Origin: ATM1 sp003577165
GTDB taxonomy: Bacteria; Armatimonadota; Fimbriimonadia; Fimbriimonadales; ATM1
Assembly (NCBI GenBank): GCA_030263715.1
Contig: SZPM01000031.1
Coordinates: 1 to 20,715 of the forward strand
Direction of reading: 5' to 3'
Length of the DNA stretch: 20,715 nt
Shown: one piece after another, positions 1 through 8,510 of the stretch
Numbering within the stretch: the stretch's first letter is position 1
Layout: each line of letters begins with the position of its first letter
Notes under the pieces: generated by a model
Databases searched by the model: none
What the model was told of the DNA's origin: nothing
What the model saw: only the letters and a program-made list of their open reading frames with translations
Position numbers and translations under genes: made by a program

Positions 1-1061
<1,061 letters not shown>

Positions 1062-1184
1062 TAGGGAGCAGAATTTCCTCACGGGAACATTGGGCGCAAG
1101 CCCGAACTCCCTGGTCGAGCTGTAAAGACTTCACGCGCGAAGCGACGGTTATCGCGCGGCGTACCGATCCGGATAAGGAGCATT

Positions 1185-1220
1185 GAGCCTCGTTCGCAAG
1201 AACGGGGCTCATTTGGTTTG
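1185..1220 (+). terminator. Rho-independent terminator of the 16S transcript
   Basis: An 11-bp stem (1185-1195 with 1200-1210, one G-U pair) closed by a GCAA tetraloop is followed by the T-rich ATTTGGTTTG. It lies 124 bases after the 16S 3' end. The trailer between them (1062-1184) holds a smaller GGGC-GCAA-GCCC hairpin at 1091-1102 and a 7-bp stem at 1134-1140/1152-1158, but no tRNA. The 16S RNA therefore appears to be transcribed and terminated on its own. Confidence 0.75.
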
Positions 1221-1270
1221 TGGGGTGTTGCGGGTTGCGATGCGGCGCGCGGGACCGCGACGAGAGCGAT

Positions 1271-1301
1271 TGTGCTAGTGTGCGGACCGCACACTAGCAC
1301 A
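1271..1301. repeat. Perfect 31-bp inverted repeat (15-bp arms, 1-base centre)
   Basis: The left arm TGTGCTAGTGTGCGG (1271-1285) is the exact reverse complement of the right arm (1287-1301), with one A between them. It sits 33 bases past the stop codon of the minus-strand gene at 1335-2531 and about 50 bases past the 16S terminator, so two transcription units converge on it. It has no T-tract on either side. It could be a hairpin that stops or protects converging transcripts, or a binding site for a dimeric protein. The symmetry is certain; the function is not known. Confidence 0.7.
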
Positions 1302-1334
1302 TGGTCTGGTGGCCGAGTTCGAGGGGCGACGGGA

Positions 1335-2531
1335 TTACAGCGCTGAGGCGATTCTCTTTACCCCCACGCCGAGCGTCGCCTTCGCGATCTTGTCGAGCGC
1401 GGCCTCGGGGCCATGAAAGTGATACGTTCGGTGGTAGTGCGTTCCGGAGGCTCCCTTCGCCAGAAGCAGAGCCGGTGACGAGGACTCCAACTCGTAGAAC
1501 TTGCCCATCTGCGCCGCGCCCGGTGCGGGCGGCCCGTCGTTGTAACTGTTCACGGCGTCGCCCCCGTAGGGCTCCGACTGCAACTCCCACATCGAGTTCA
1601 CGTATCGCGTCGTGTTTCCCGGCAGGGTGAACTGCGCGAGAGTGAGCACGCGCCCGGTGGCATCGTAACTGCCGAGAGTCTCTTTCGCCCGTCGGGGCGA
1701 GACTCCGATCTTGCTTCGATAGTTGCCGTCGCCCTTGAAGTAGATGACCCCCCCCTCGACCTTGAGGCGATCCGCGGGGACCTTGCCGAAATAGGTGTCG
1801 TTGACGATCGGGCCGAGGCGGCTCGCCGATCCTGTCACGTATGGAACTGCGACGGTCGTCGTGGGGGATGCGTTCAGCATTCCCAAAATCCAGATCGAGA
1901 GCAGTCCTGTGTCTTCGTCCCAGGTCTTGCCGTGGTTCTTAATCGTGTTCTTCGTCTCGACGCAGACCATGTGAACTCCCGACGGGATGTCCACGCCGAG
2001 CAGCCTCTCCGCCTCTTGGGTCTCCACGACGCGCACGACGCGAGTGACCTCGACGTCGAACTTGAAACCGATGTAGTTCTGCAATTCGAATCGCTTTACG
2101 AACGTCGCGGATCCCTTCGTCGCGGCCACCGTCGGATAGGCGATCGAATCGATCGGCGGTGGCGTCTGCCAATGTTCGAGATCGAACGGCGATCCGGGCG
2201 GGAAGTAGATCGAGAACTGGCCGCCTTCGGGGCCGATCCAGAAGCGATCCTCCCCCCCGAACGCGTTGATGTGTTCGCGCAGTTCGCCGCTTGAGATGAG
2301 GTCGCGGTTCAGCCATCCGTAACTCATCCCGCTCGCGCCGTCCGTGCTCGTCATCACGCGGCCCTGATATTGGGGAACGACGGCCACCTTTGCTCTCCCC
2401 GACGTGTCGGTGAGAACGATCGTCTTCACGTGTTCCTTGAGGAACTCGACGTCGTCGTCGAAATTCGAAGCGGAAGTCGCAGGCATCAATACCCCCGGCG
2501 CGAGCGCCATCCACATTGTAACCGGCAGCAT
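1335..2531 (-). CDS. Secreted DUF6786-like protein (galactose-mutarotase-type fold suspected)
   Basis: A 398-residue protein of unknown function. Residues 1-21 form a hydrophobic leader ending in ATSAS, consistent with a signal peptide. The body has stretches I associate with DUF6786 proteins of Planctomycetes, Bacteroidetes and similar bacteria: FWIGPEGGQFSIYF in the first third, and SYNDGPP, YELESSSPA and HYHRTYHFHG near the C-terminus. By family analogy it may bind or modify sugars outside the cytoplasm; no activity is established here. The start at 2531 is supported by a strong Shine-Dalgarno GAGGAGG about 9-10 bases upstream on the minus strand. It is transcribed divergently from the lipoprotein gene at 2657. 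The family call is from memory of motifs and has not been searched. Confidence 0.75.
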   Translation of the reverse strand: MLPVTMWMALAPGVLMPATSASNFDDDVEFLKEHVKTIVLTDTSGRAKVAVVPQYQGRVMTSTDGASGMSYGWLNRDLISSGELREHINAFGGEDRFWIGPEGGQFSIYFPPGSPFDLEHWQTPPPIDSIAYPTVAATKGSATFVKRFELQNYIGFKFDVEVTRVVRVVETQEAERLLGVDIPSGVHMVCVETKNTIKNHGKTWDEDTGLLSIWILGMLNASPTTTVAVPYVTGSASRLGPIVNDTYFGKVPADRLKVEGGVIYFKGDGNYRSKIGVSPRRAKETLGSYDATGRVLTLAQFTLPGNTTRYVNSMWELQSEPYGGDAVNSYNDGPPAPGAAQMGKFYELESSSPALLLAKGASGTHYHRTYHFHGPEAALDKIAKATLGVGVKRIASAL

Positions 2532-2643
2532 CAGATTCGTCCCTCCTCGGCGCTCTCGCGCCGCTCCAAGTATGGCCGGAATCGAGGGACGGCGATGAGG
2601 TGCTGCGCCCAGGCGCGAGGGGCGAGTGGGTTTTGGTCGTCGC

Positions 2644-2657
2644 CATAATCTTTGGCG
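2644..2657 (+). promoter_or_regulatory. Putative -10 element placing the transcript start on the lipoprotein GTG codon
   Basis: CATAAT (2644-2649, five of six matches to TATAAT) ends 7 bases before a GTG at 2657, and no Shine-Dalgarno sequence is visible. This arrangement is typical of leaderless transcripts and agrees with the start needed for a normal-length lipoprotein signal. No convincing -35 is seen. Confidence 0.4.
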
Positions 2658-3301
2658 TGACCGAGAAGCGCTTCGTCACGGTGGGCACTTGCGTCGCGGT
2701 CGTCCTACTGACGGCCTGCTCGACGCCGCAGCCGCGAATCCACGCCTATTCGGGCTCCACCTGCCTCGTGCCCGGTGGCGACGGCCCGCGCCAGGAGATC
2801 TACTCGGAGTTACCGCCGTCGCTTCGGCTGGGACGGGCAGGAGTGGAGACACAAGGGCGTACCGCGGTCGTCACCTTGACCTTCGAAGGCAACGCGCTCC
2901 AGGCAGGAGGGCGCGGCACCATCGAGGTCTACTTTGATTCTCCTTCTGAGAAAACCGTTCATTCACGCGCGCTGATCGCGACGTTCGGCGGGCACACGCA
3001 ACTCGGGCTCGATGAGACCGACCCGGCCGGCGTATTCGTCAGGACGCTGAAGGATGAGGACTTCGACTTCGAGCGAGTCGGGACCGCGACGTTGATCGCA
3101 AACGGCAACGAACTTCGCCTCGAAGGCGACCTGGGAATCGGCGACGCGACGCCGAACTTGATCGTTCTCCGGTATGCGTCTGAAGAGGTGTTCCAGAAGC
3201 GACCGGATTTTCGGTTCACGTCCGACGGCATCGCGACCGTGGTGTACTTCCGGGGAGACGAAATCCACAGCCGTCCGCTGCCCAGGCTTCCGAACCGATA
3301 G
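2657..3301 (+). CDS. Putative lipoprotein of unknown function
   Basis: A protein of about 214 residues. I place the start at GTG 2657. From there the sequence has a charged n-region (TEKRF), a hydrophobic core and a lipobox LLTAC with the acylated Cys at residue 21. The frame stays open up to another GTG at 2600, but that start would give an unusually long signal with two hydrophobic stretches. The CATAAT element 7 bases upstream of 2657 also favours the later start. The mature part is rich in beta-forming residues, has no recognisable motif, and ends in a basic, proline-containing tail (RPLPRLPNR). It is probably anchored to a membrane facing the periplasm. It is divergent from the DUF6786-like gene and upstream of the multicopper oxidase in the same direction, with a 149-base gap. 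Confidence 0.7.
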   Translation: MTEKRFVTVGTCVAVVLLTACSTPQPRIHAYSGSTCLVPGGDGPRQEIYSELPPSLRLGRAGVETQGRTAVVTLTFEGNALQAGGRGTIEVYFDSPSEKTVHSRALIATFGGHTQLGLDETDPAGVFVRTLKDEDFDFERVGTATLIANGNELRLEGDLGIGDATPNLIVLRYASEEVFQKRPDFRFTSDGIATVVYFRGDEIHSRPLPRLPNR

Positions 3302-3417
3302 TCGGCGTGCTTTGCCTTGCCCCCGTCGGCGGGGAACGGCGTGGACACAGAAGTGCCGAGGCGATTCCCGGGATTTTTCCGGGTACCGGATTTTCCTTCG
3401 AACCCGCGCGGGTGCTG

Positions 3418-3423
3418 TACACT
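3418..3423 (+). promoter_or_regulatory. Putative -10 hexamer upstream of the multicopper oxidase gene
   Basis: TACACT matches four of six positions of TATAAT and lies 27 bases before the chosen ATG at 3451, giving a leader of about 20 bases. The same hexamer precedes the sigma factor gene at 7965. A TTTTCC stretch lies at 3391-3396, but the spacing (21 bases) is too long for a standard -35. The rest of the 3302-3450 gap holds only GC-rich short hairpins. Confidence 0.3.
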
Positions 3424-3450
3424 CTCCTATGTAGGGCCCTGCCCCCACAT

Positions 3451-4986
3451 ATGGGAAAACGGAGAGTCTCCCCTCAAAGCGATGTTTGGTCGCGGCGCGC
3501 GTTTTTGCGCGCCGCTGGCTTAGGAGTCGGCGCAGTTGCGGTCGGGGGGCTGCCACGCGCCTTGCGCTCGCAAATCCTCCCCGGCACGATCGCGCAGTAC
3601 GCGCGTCCGGCTCGGCTCACCCTCACGGCCGCGCCGAGCACGGAGCAGATTCTTCCGGGCGGCGCGACGAACGTTTGGCGATTCACGGCGCAGAGGCTCG
3701 CCGGGCCGTACGACACGGTGACGCCGATCCCCGGCTCGTACCTCGGCCCTATCCTTCGCGGATGGAAGGGACAGAGGTTCCAAATCCGATTCCAAAACAA
3801 CCTTTCGGAAGAGTCCGTCGTTCACTGGCACGGGCTCGACGTGCCCCCGAGCTCCGACGGGCATCCGCGGAACGCCATCGGCCCCGGTTCCTTCTATAAC
3901 TACGACTTCACGATCGTCAATCGCGCGGGCACCTATCTGTATCACCCCCACCCGGACATGCTCACAGGAGAGCAGGTGTTTCGTGGGCTCGCCGGTCTGT
4001 TCATCGTCCATGACGCCGAAGAGCGGGCCGCCGGTCTTCCGAAAGGCGCCTGCGACGTGCCGATCGTCATTCAGGATCGCAGGTTCGACGTCGGCAATCA
4101 GTTTCTTTACAACGTCGGAGGGATGGCGGGCTTCCTCGGCGATCAGATTCTCGTCAACGGCGTCCCGAACTACGAACTCGAGTGCTACACCCGCGCCTAT
4201 CGTCTGCGAATCGCCAACGTTTCGAATTCGAGGGTTTACAAGCTTGGGTGGGGGGATGGGTCTCCGATGATTGTCGTTGGATCGGACGGAGGCCTTCTGG
4301 AATCTCCCGTCGAGAAGCCGTACTTGATGCTCGCCCCTGGCGAGAGGGTCGAGGTTTGGCTCGATCTGCGCAACAAGAAGGTAGGCGACGAACTTCTGCT
4401 CAAGTCGCTGCAATTCTCGGCGCAGGGGCCGAGCGGCGGTCAACTCCCGGTCAACGGCGCGCCGCTCGACATCATGAACTTCAAGGTCGTGTACCAGCAG
4501 CAGGAAACCCTGGTTCTGCCTCCGTATCTATCGCAGATCGATAGATACGATGTCAACCAAGCCGTCAATCGGGACAACCCGAGAGTTTTCCAAATCTCCG
4601 TCGTGGATGGCATGTTCCGTTTGAACGGCCGGCTCTTCGAAATGAAATCGTGGGAGCCGGATGAGGAAGTGCGGCTCGGGGACCTCGAAGTGTGGGAGTT
4701 CCGGAACGACTCCTCCGGCATGAGGATGATCCACCCGATGCACACCCACGGCCCGCCGTTCCAAGTCCTCGAACGAACGATAGACTCCATGGGAGCCGCG
4801 AATTACGAGACGGTGCGCTACGGTTACGTGGACGAGGGCTGGAAGGACACCATCATGGTCATGCCTGGCGAGCGCGTGAAGGTGCTCATCAAGTTCACTC
4901 ACTTTTCCGGGCTATACGTCTATCACTGCCACAACCTCGAACACGAGGACATGGGCATGATGCGGAACTACTACATCAATCCGTAG
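3451..4986 (+). CDS. Multicopper oxidase (laccase-like), Tat-exported
   Basis: A 511-residue copper-dependent oxidase that would couple substrate or metal oxidation to reduction of oxygen to water outside the cytoplasm. All four copper-ligand motifs are present: HWHG (125-128), HPH (165-167), HPMHTHG (428-434) and HCHNLEHEDM (492-501). The last supplies the type 1 Cys and an axial Met. The N-terminus carries a twin-arginine signal (SRRAFLR at 14-20, then a hydrophobic segment). The frame is open upstream to 3307, but the ATG at 3451 puts the Tat motif at the expected distance from the N-terminus. Length and three-cupredoxin layout fit CotA/CueO-type enzymes; the substrate cannot be read from sequence. 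It converges with homogentisate dioxygenase, with 25 bases between the stop codons. Confidence 0.93.
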   Translation: MGKRRVSPQSDVWSRRAFLRAAGLGVGAVAVGGLPRALRSQILPGTIAQYARPARLTLTAAPSTEQILPGGATNVWRFTAQRLAGPYDTVTPIPGSYLGPILRGWKGQRFQIRFQNNLSEESVVHWHGLDVPPSSDGHPRNAIGPGSFYNYDFTIVNRAGTYLYHPHPDMLTGEQVFRGLAGLFIVHDAEERAAGLPKGACDVPIVIQDRRFDVGNQFLYNVGGMAGFLGDQILVNGVPNYELECYTRAYRLRIANVSNSRVYKLGWGDGSPMIVVGSDGGLLESPVEKPYLMLAPGERVEVWLDLRNKKVGDELLLKSLQFSAQGPSGGQLPVNGAPLDIMNFKVVYQQQETLVLPPYLSQIDRYDVNQAVNRDNPRVFQISVVDGMFRLNGRLFEMKSWEPDEEVRLGDLEVWEFRNDSSGMRMIHPMHTHGPPFQVLERTIDSMGAANYETVRYGYVDEGWKDTIMVMPGERVKVLIKFTHFSGLYVYHCHNLEHEDMGMMRNYYINP

Positions 4987-5011
4987 CGTTTTCAAACGGC
5001 GATACCGCCTG
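4987..5011. terminator. Possible bidirectional hairpin between converging genes
   Basis: The 25 bases between the two stop codons contain CGTTT-TC-AAACG (4987-4998) and the overlapping GGCG-ATAC-CGCC (4998-5009). The second can extend to AAC/GTT with one bulge. The location fits a shared terminator, but the stems are short and the T-runs weak. Confidence 0.3.
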
Positions 5012-6166
5012 TTACGACATCCAACTCTTCCAGTATTCGCCGTCTTCGATCGCGACGGCGTCCTTCGTCAAATAGAGGGGGCGGAAGGTGTCGAGCATCA
5101 CGGCGAGTTCTTCCGTTCGCGTCGCGCCGATCGACTTTTCTGCGAGTCCAGGCTGCGGGCCGTGCGGGATGCCGAGCGGGTGCAGAGTGATCGAGCCTTC
5201 TTCGATGCCTTTGCGCGAACCGAAGTTGCCGTTGACGTAATAGAGGACTTCGTCGCTGTCTATGTTCGAGTGAACGTAAGGAACGGTGACGGCCTCGGGA
5301 TGATAGTCGAGCATCCTCGGACAGAAACTGCACACCACGTAGTTGCCGGCTTCGAACGTTTGGTGGATGGGCGGGGGCATGTGCAGTTTTCCGGTAATCG
5401 GGCTGAAGTCGTTGATGTTGAAGGCCCACGGGTAGACGTATCCATCCCAGCCGACCACGTCGAACGGATGGAAATCGTAGGTGTACTCGGTGAGTTCGTT
5501 CCTTGCGCGCACCAGGACCTTGAAGTCGCCCTTCTCATCGTAAGTTTTCAACTCAACGGGGGGGCGAATGTCGCGCTCGCAGAACGGCGCGTGCTCGAGC
5601 AGTTGGCCGTAGTTGTTGCGGTAGCGCTTCGGAATCTCGATGTGGGTGGTGGAGAGGATGCAGATCATCCGCTGAGGCACGGAGTCCATCTTGATGCGAT
5701 AGATCGTTCCGCGCGGAACCACGATGTAGTCGCCGGGCTTGTACGGCACGTCGCCGAACTGCGACTCGAAGACGCCGCTGCCGTCGTGCATGAACAGAAG
5801 TTCGTCGCCGTCCGCGTTCTTGAAGAAGTAGTCCATCGAGTCGGCGGCCCAGACGTGGTGCCAGACCACGTCGCCGTTGCCGAGGAGGGCGATTCGTCCG
5901 GTGATCGGGTCTCCGCAGGGCTTGAGGGCGGCGGTTTTGAGGTGCCGGTGCCGGAGCGGCTCGTGGGATAAGAACTCGACGCCGACAGGACCCCGCGCCT
6001 CCCATGCCTTGACCCGCGTGGGCATGTTGATGTGGTAGGCGATGCTCTGAATCCCGCTGAAACCGTGTACGCCCAGCACCTGCTCCGAATACAGGCCGCC
6101 GTCCGGCTTCCGAAACGCGATGTGCCGCTTGGGCGGAATCTTCCCTAAAGAAACGTACCGTGGCAT
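5012..6166 (-). CDS. hmgA: Homogentisate 1,2-dioxygenase
   Basis: A 384-residue cupin-type iron dioxygenase that opens the ring of homogentisate to maleylacetoacetate in tyrosine and phenylalanine degradation, in the cytoplasm. Signature stretches are visible: PPPIHQTFEAG (264-274), HSNIDSDEVLYYV (299-311) and LHPLGIPHGPQPG (328-340). H299, E306 and H335 are the likely Fe(II) ligands. It is shorter than the classical enzyme of about 430-445 residues and matches the short bacterial form. The start is supported by GGAG about 8-9 bases upstream. No other tyrosine-catabolic gene (hydroxyphenylpyruvate dioxygenase, fumarylacetoacetase, isomerase) is in the window. It is divergent from the ECF sigma gene, with a 225-base gap. 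A related cupin dioxygenase with another aromatic substrate is possible. Confidence 0.88.
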   Translation of the reverse strand: MPRYVSLGKIPPKRHIAFRKPDGGLYSEQVLGVHGFSGIQSIAYHINMPTRVKAWEARGPVGVEFLSHEPLRHRHLKTAALKPCGDPITGRIALLGNGDVVWHHVWAADSMDYFFKNADGDELLFMHDGSGVFESQFGDVPYKPGDYIVVPRGTIYRIKMDSVPQRMICILSTTHIEIPKRYRNNYGQLLEHAPFCERDIRPPVELKTYDEKGDFKVLVRARNELTEYTYDFHPFDVVGWDGYVYPWAFNINDFSPITGKLHMPPPIHQTFEAGNYVVCSFCPRMLDYHPEAVTVPYVHSNIDSDEVLYYVNGNFGSRKGIEEGSITLHPLGIPHGPQPGLAEKSIGATRTEELAVMLDTFRPLYLTKDAVAIEDGEYWKSWMS

Positions 6167-6348
6167 GGCTTTTCTCCGGCGGATTATGGCCCACCGAGCC
6201 CGCCCCTGGGCCTTTCGCCCCGCCCCGGGCCAAGATTTCTGATCCCTCCTCGGGGAATCACTTGAGATTCTTGAGCCTGGCTTCAGAATATCTTAGGTAT
6301 TTGGCCCCATTCGGTTCATAATCCGTATCGCGGGGCGGGCCGGCCGCA

Positions 6349-6354
6349 TAGAAT
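6349..6354 (+). promoter_or_regulatory. Putative -10 hexamer for the first ECF sigma gene
   Basis: TAGAAT matches TATAAT at five of six positions and lies 37 bases before the ATG at 6392, giving a leader of about 30 bases with a Shine-Dalgarno sequence. No good -35 is visible at 16-18 bases. The 6167-6391 gap also holds GC-rich hairpins and a GAGGAGG on the minus strand near 6245. That GAGGAGG is not in frame with a supported gene. Confidence 0.35.
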
Positions 6355-6391
6355 AGTCACGAGGGTTGGAAACGGCCCTCAGGAGACGGAA

Positions 6392-6955
6392 ATGACAACG
6401 CAATCACGGGACGAGAGGTATCTGATCGCCGAAGCGGCCGGGGGGAACCGGCTGGCGTTCGACATCCTGGTCCGGACGCACTACCGGGGTGTGTACGGGC
6501 TCGCTCTGCGCGTCTTGGGCAACCAGGACGACGCGGCGGACGCGACCCAGACGACTTTCCTCAAGGCCCTCCGCTCCATCGGCGAGTTCGACACCAGCCG
6601 CCCGATGAAGCCCTGGCTGTATCGGATCTGCGCGAACGTGTGCACGGACATCGTTAGGTCCAAGCACAGATCGCACGACGCGCTCGATCAGCACGCGCAC
6701 CTGCTCGAAAGCGCAGATGACACGGAGGACCACGCCGAGCAGAGCGAACTGCAGGGCAAGGTCTTGCGGGCGATCTCTCGTTTGCCGGAGCGGTATCGAA
6801 AGATCATCATGATGCGGCACTACGAGCAGTTGGACGTCGAGGAGATCGCGCAGAAGGTCGGCGCGCCGGAAGGCACGATCAAGAGTTGGCTGTTCCGCGC
6901 CCGGGCGCAGCTTCGCCGCGAACTGGCGGGCGTTCTCGAGCCGACCGCAGCCTAA
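6392..6955 (+). CDS. ECF-family RNA polymerase sigma factor
   Basis: A 187-residue alternative sigma factor directing RNA polymerase to a small regulon. Region 2 spans roughly residues 20-90, with the typical DDAADATQTTFLKAL stretch and the -10-binding helix after PWLYRICANV. Region 4 spans roughly 125-178, with the helix-turn-helix VEEIAQKVGAPEGTIKSWL. There is no C-terminal extension. The start ATG has GGAG about 8 bases upstream. Unlike the second sigma factor in this window, no anti-sigma gene follows; a strong terminator lies 28 bases after the stop. Its regulation may therefore be transcriptional or by an unlinked partner; this is inference. Confidence 0.93.
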   Translation: MTTQSRDERYLIAEAAGGNRLAFDILVRTHYRGVYGLALRVLGNQDDAADATQTTFLKALRSIGEFDTSRPMKPWLYRICANVCTDIVRSKHRSHDALDQHAHLLESADDTEDHAEQSELQGKVLRAISRLPERYRKIIMMRHYEQLDVEEIAQKVGAPEGTIKSWLFRARAQLRRELAGVLEPTAA

Positions 6956-6983
6956 GCAGAATTCATTGGACGCTGCTCCTCTC

Positions 6984-7020
6984 CCCAAGCCCGGCATTCT
7001 TGCCGGGCTTGGGCTTTCTT
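6984..7020 (+). terminator. Rho-independent terminator after the first ECF sigma gene
   Basis: A perfect 13-bp stem, CCCAAGCCCGGCA (6984-6996) with its complement (7001-7013), has a TTCT loop and is followed by CTTTCTT. It separates the sigma gene (stop at 6955) from the exported-protein gene (start at 7095), so the two are probably not one operon. Confidence 0.88.
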
Positions 7021-7056
7021 AGGGTGACGAAGTTTTCCGAATTGCCGCGCTCGTGT

Positions 7057-7062
7057 TAGAAT
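7057..7062 (+). promoter_or_regulatory. Putative -10 hexamer for the exported-protein gene
   Basis: TAGAAT, the same hexamer as before the sigma gene at 6392, lies 32 bases before the GTG at 7095. A TTTTCC stretch ends 18 bases before it. A transcript starting near 7069 would have a short leader containing AGGAGG (7083-7088). Confidence 0.4.
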
Positions 7063-7094
7063 CTATCGCAAGCGCACAGCGCAGGAGGACGAGA

Positions 7095-7832
7095 GTGCTG
7101 ATTTCGATTGTCGCCGGCCTTGCTCTGCCGCTCGCCAGCGGCCCCGAGGCGTTCTACGCGAGCACCGAGAGATTCGGATACACGGGAACCGTCTCGGTCT
7201 ACAACACCCTTTCAGACGCGCAAAACGGGCGCAACGCGCGATACAGTGCGATTGTCGTCCCGCAGCGGGACGGGTCGATATACCTGGTCAGGAACAGACC
7301 GACCTTCTACGAAGACTTCAACGCGTTTCTAACGAACTGGTACTCCAACAGCGGTCAGAACCCGAACAACAAGAACGAAGCGTTCGTGCAGATGTACGAC
7401 GACAACGCGTCGAACTGGCAGAACCAGAAGGGGTACTGGAACCGCGAGCACACGGTGTTCACGGTCGAGGCGAAGGGGAAGGACGCGACCTATCCGTCGA
7501 GAGAGAATCCCGGCGACTACGCTCGGCTGTGGAACGCGGGCGCGCCTCAGGGCTCGGGCGAGAGCACGAAGGGCACGTACCTTGTGTACGAGTACAGGTT
7601 GGTTGCGACCGGACTGGCCGGCACGGACCCGGACGGCGATGGGTTCTTCGAGAGCGCCGGAAACGCCGCGAGTTACTCCGGCTACTTCAAGGGCATCTTC
7701 CGGAACGAGAGCGAGAGGTATCCGGCGTCGAACGGGTTTTACGTCGTCAACCTGGTGATCAACTCGACGTCCTGGGCTGTGACGAACTCGCACGCGGGGA
7801 GCGACAACTTCGGCTCGAACACGGTGAAGTAG
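7095..7832 (+). CDS. Exported protein of unknown function
   Basis: A protein of 245 residues that I do not recognise. I place the start at GTG 7095 because AGGAGG (7083-7088) lies 6 bases upstream. The frame is also open to a GTG at 7053, which would add a basic n-region (QRRRTR) but would start upstream of the likely -10. The N-terminus LISIVAGLALPLASG is a signal-peptide core. The mature protein is rich in Asn, Ser, Tyr and Gly with several WY/NW pairs. It contains DPDGDGFFE at about residues 177-185, which resembles a calcium-binding loop. It is flanked by two ECF sigma genes, so it could be a cell-surface target of one of them; that is inference. The 7833-7964 gap downstream has GC-rich stems but no clear terminator. 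Confidence 0.7.
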   Translation: MLISIVAGLALPLASGPEAFYASTERFGYTGTVSVYNTLSDAQNGRNARYSAIVVPQRDGSIYLVRNRPTFYEDFNAFLTNWYSNSGQNPNNKNEAFVQMYDDNASNWQNQKGYWNREHTVFTVEAKGKDATYPSRENPGDYARLWNAGAPQGSGESTKGTYLVYEYRLVATGLAGTDPDGDGFFESAGNAASYSGYFKGIFRNESERYPASNGFYVVNLVINSTSWAVTNSHAGSDNFGSNTVK

Positions 7833-7947
7833 GCCCAGGGCTGCGGGCGCGGCCGGACTCGCGCCGGGGCCGCCCAGAACCCGGCATATTTCCCGCCCGC
7901 GCGTGGAACCGCCCTGCCTTCTGGGGGTGTTGAACCGGGTGGAAAGG

Positions 7948-7953
7948 TACACT
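7948..7953 (+). promoter_or_regulatory. Putative -10 hexamer just upstream of the second ECF sigma gene
   Basis: TACACT ends 11 bases before the ATG at 7965, so the leader would be only a few bases long. No Shine-Dalgarno sequence is visible, which suggests a leaderless or nearly leaderless message. No clear -35 is seen. Confidence 0.35.
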
Positions 7954-7964
7954 GCCGCCCGGCG

Positions 7965-8510
7965 ATGCTCTGGGGGAAGCGTTCCAAACGCGACCAATTC
8001 GAGCGGGCGGTACGCGGTGTCTTTCCCTCCGTCTACAACACGGCCCTGAGGATGTCTCGGAACCGTGAAGAGGCCGAGGACCTCGCACAGGAAACCATGG
8101 TCCGCGCCTACGAAGCCTTCGAGCGCTTCGATGGCAGGAACCTCAAAGCCTGGCTGCTGAGAATCCTCACCAACCTCTTCATCAACCGGTACCGAAAGGG
8201 ACAAAGAGAGCCGGAAATCGGAACGTTGGAAACCGACGACGGCCCGATGGATGTTGTAGACGATAGAGCCGATCCGGCCGCAGAACTTTTCGACGGCCTG
8301 CTCGGCGAAGAAGTGGAAGAAGCCTTGAAGAAACTGCCCGAAGAGTATCGAGCCGCTGTGTTGCTGACCGACGTCGAAGGCCTCAGTTATGAGGAAACGG
8401 CGGATGCGCTCGGCGTTCCGATCGGAACGGTTCGATCCCGGCTGGCGCGAGGACGCGCGCTGCTCCGTTCGGAGCTCCTCAACTACGCCAAATCGCGAGG
8501 ATATCTGTGA
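7965..8510 (+). CDS. ECF-family RNA polymerase sigma factor (paired with anti-sigma)
   Basis: A 181-residue alternative sigma factor. Region 2 covers about residues 10-80, with EEAEDLAQETMVRAYEAF and KAWLLRILTNLFINRYRK. Region 4 covers about 115-170, with LPEEYRAAVLLTDVEGLSYE and the helix-turn-helix ETADALGVPIGTVRSRL. Its TGA stop (8508-8510) overlaps the start of the anti-sigma gene, so the two are translationally coupled. That is the usual arrangement when a sigma factor is held inactive by its co-transcribed membrane partner. It resembles the SigE/RpoE-like ECF groups more than the sigma factor at 6392 does. Confidence 0.95.
   Translation: MLWGKRSKRDQFERAVRGVFPSVYNTALRMSRNREEAEDLAQETMVRAYEAFERFDGRNLKAWLLRILTNLFINRYRKGQREPEIGTLETDDGPMDVVDDRADPAAELFDGLLGEEVEEALKKLPEEYRAAVLLTDVEGLSYEETADALGVPIGTVRSRLARGRALLRSELLNYAKSRGYL

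Noticed and set aside
3451..6166. Functional link between the multicopper oxidase and homogentisate dioxygenase (pyomelanin-type chemistry)
   Set aside because: The genes converge, share no promoter, and each occurs widely without the other. Nothing in the sequence ties them together.
5553..6233. Minus-strand frame starting TTG at 6233 with GAGGAGG upstream (near 6245)
   Set aside because: It overlaps homogentisate dioxygenase in another frame and encodes low-complexity Arg/Ala-rich sequence. The Shine-Dalgarno-like match is probably incidental in the leader.
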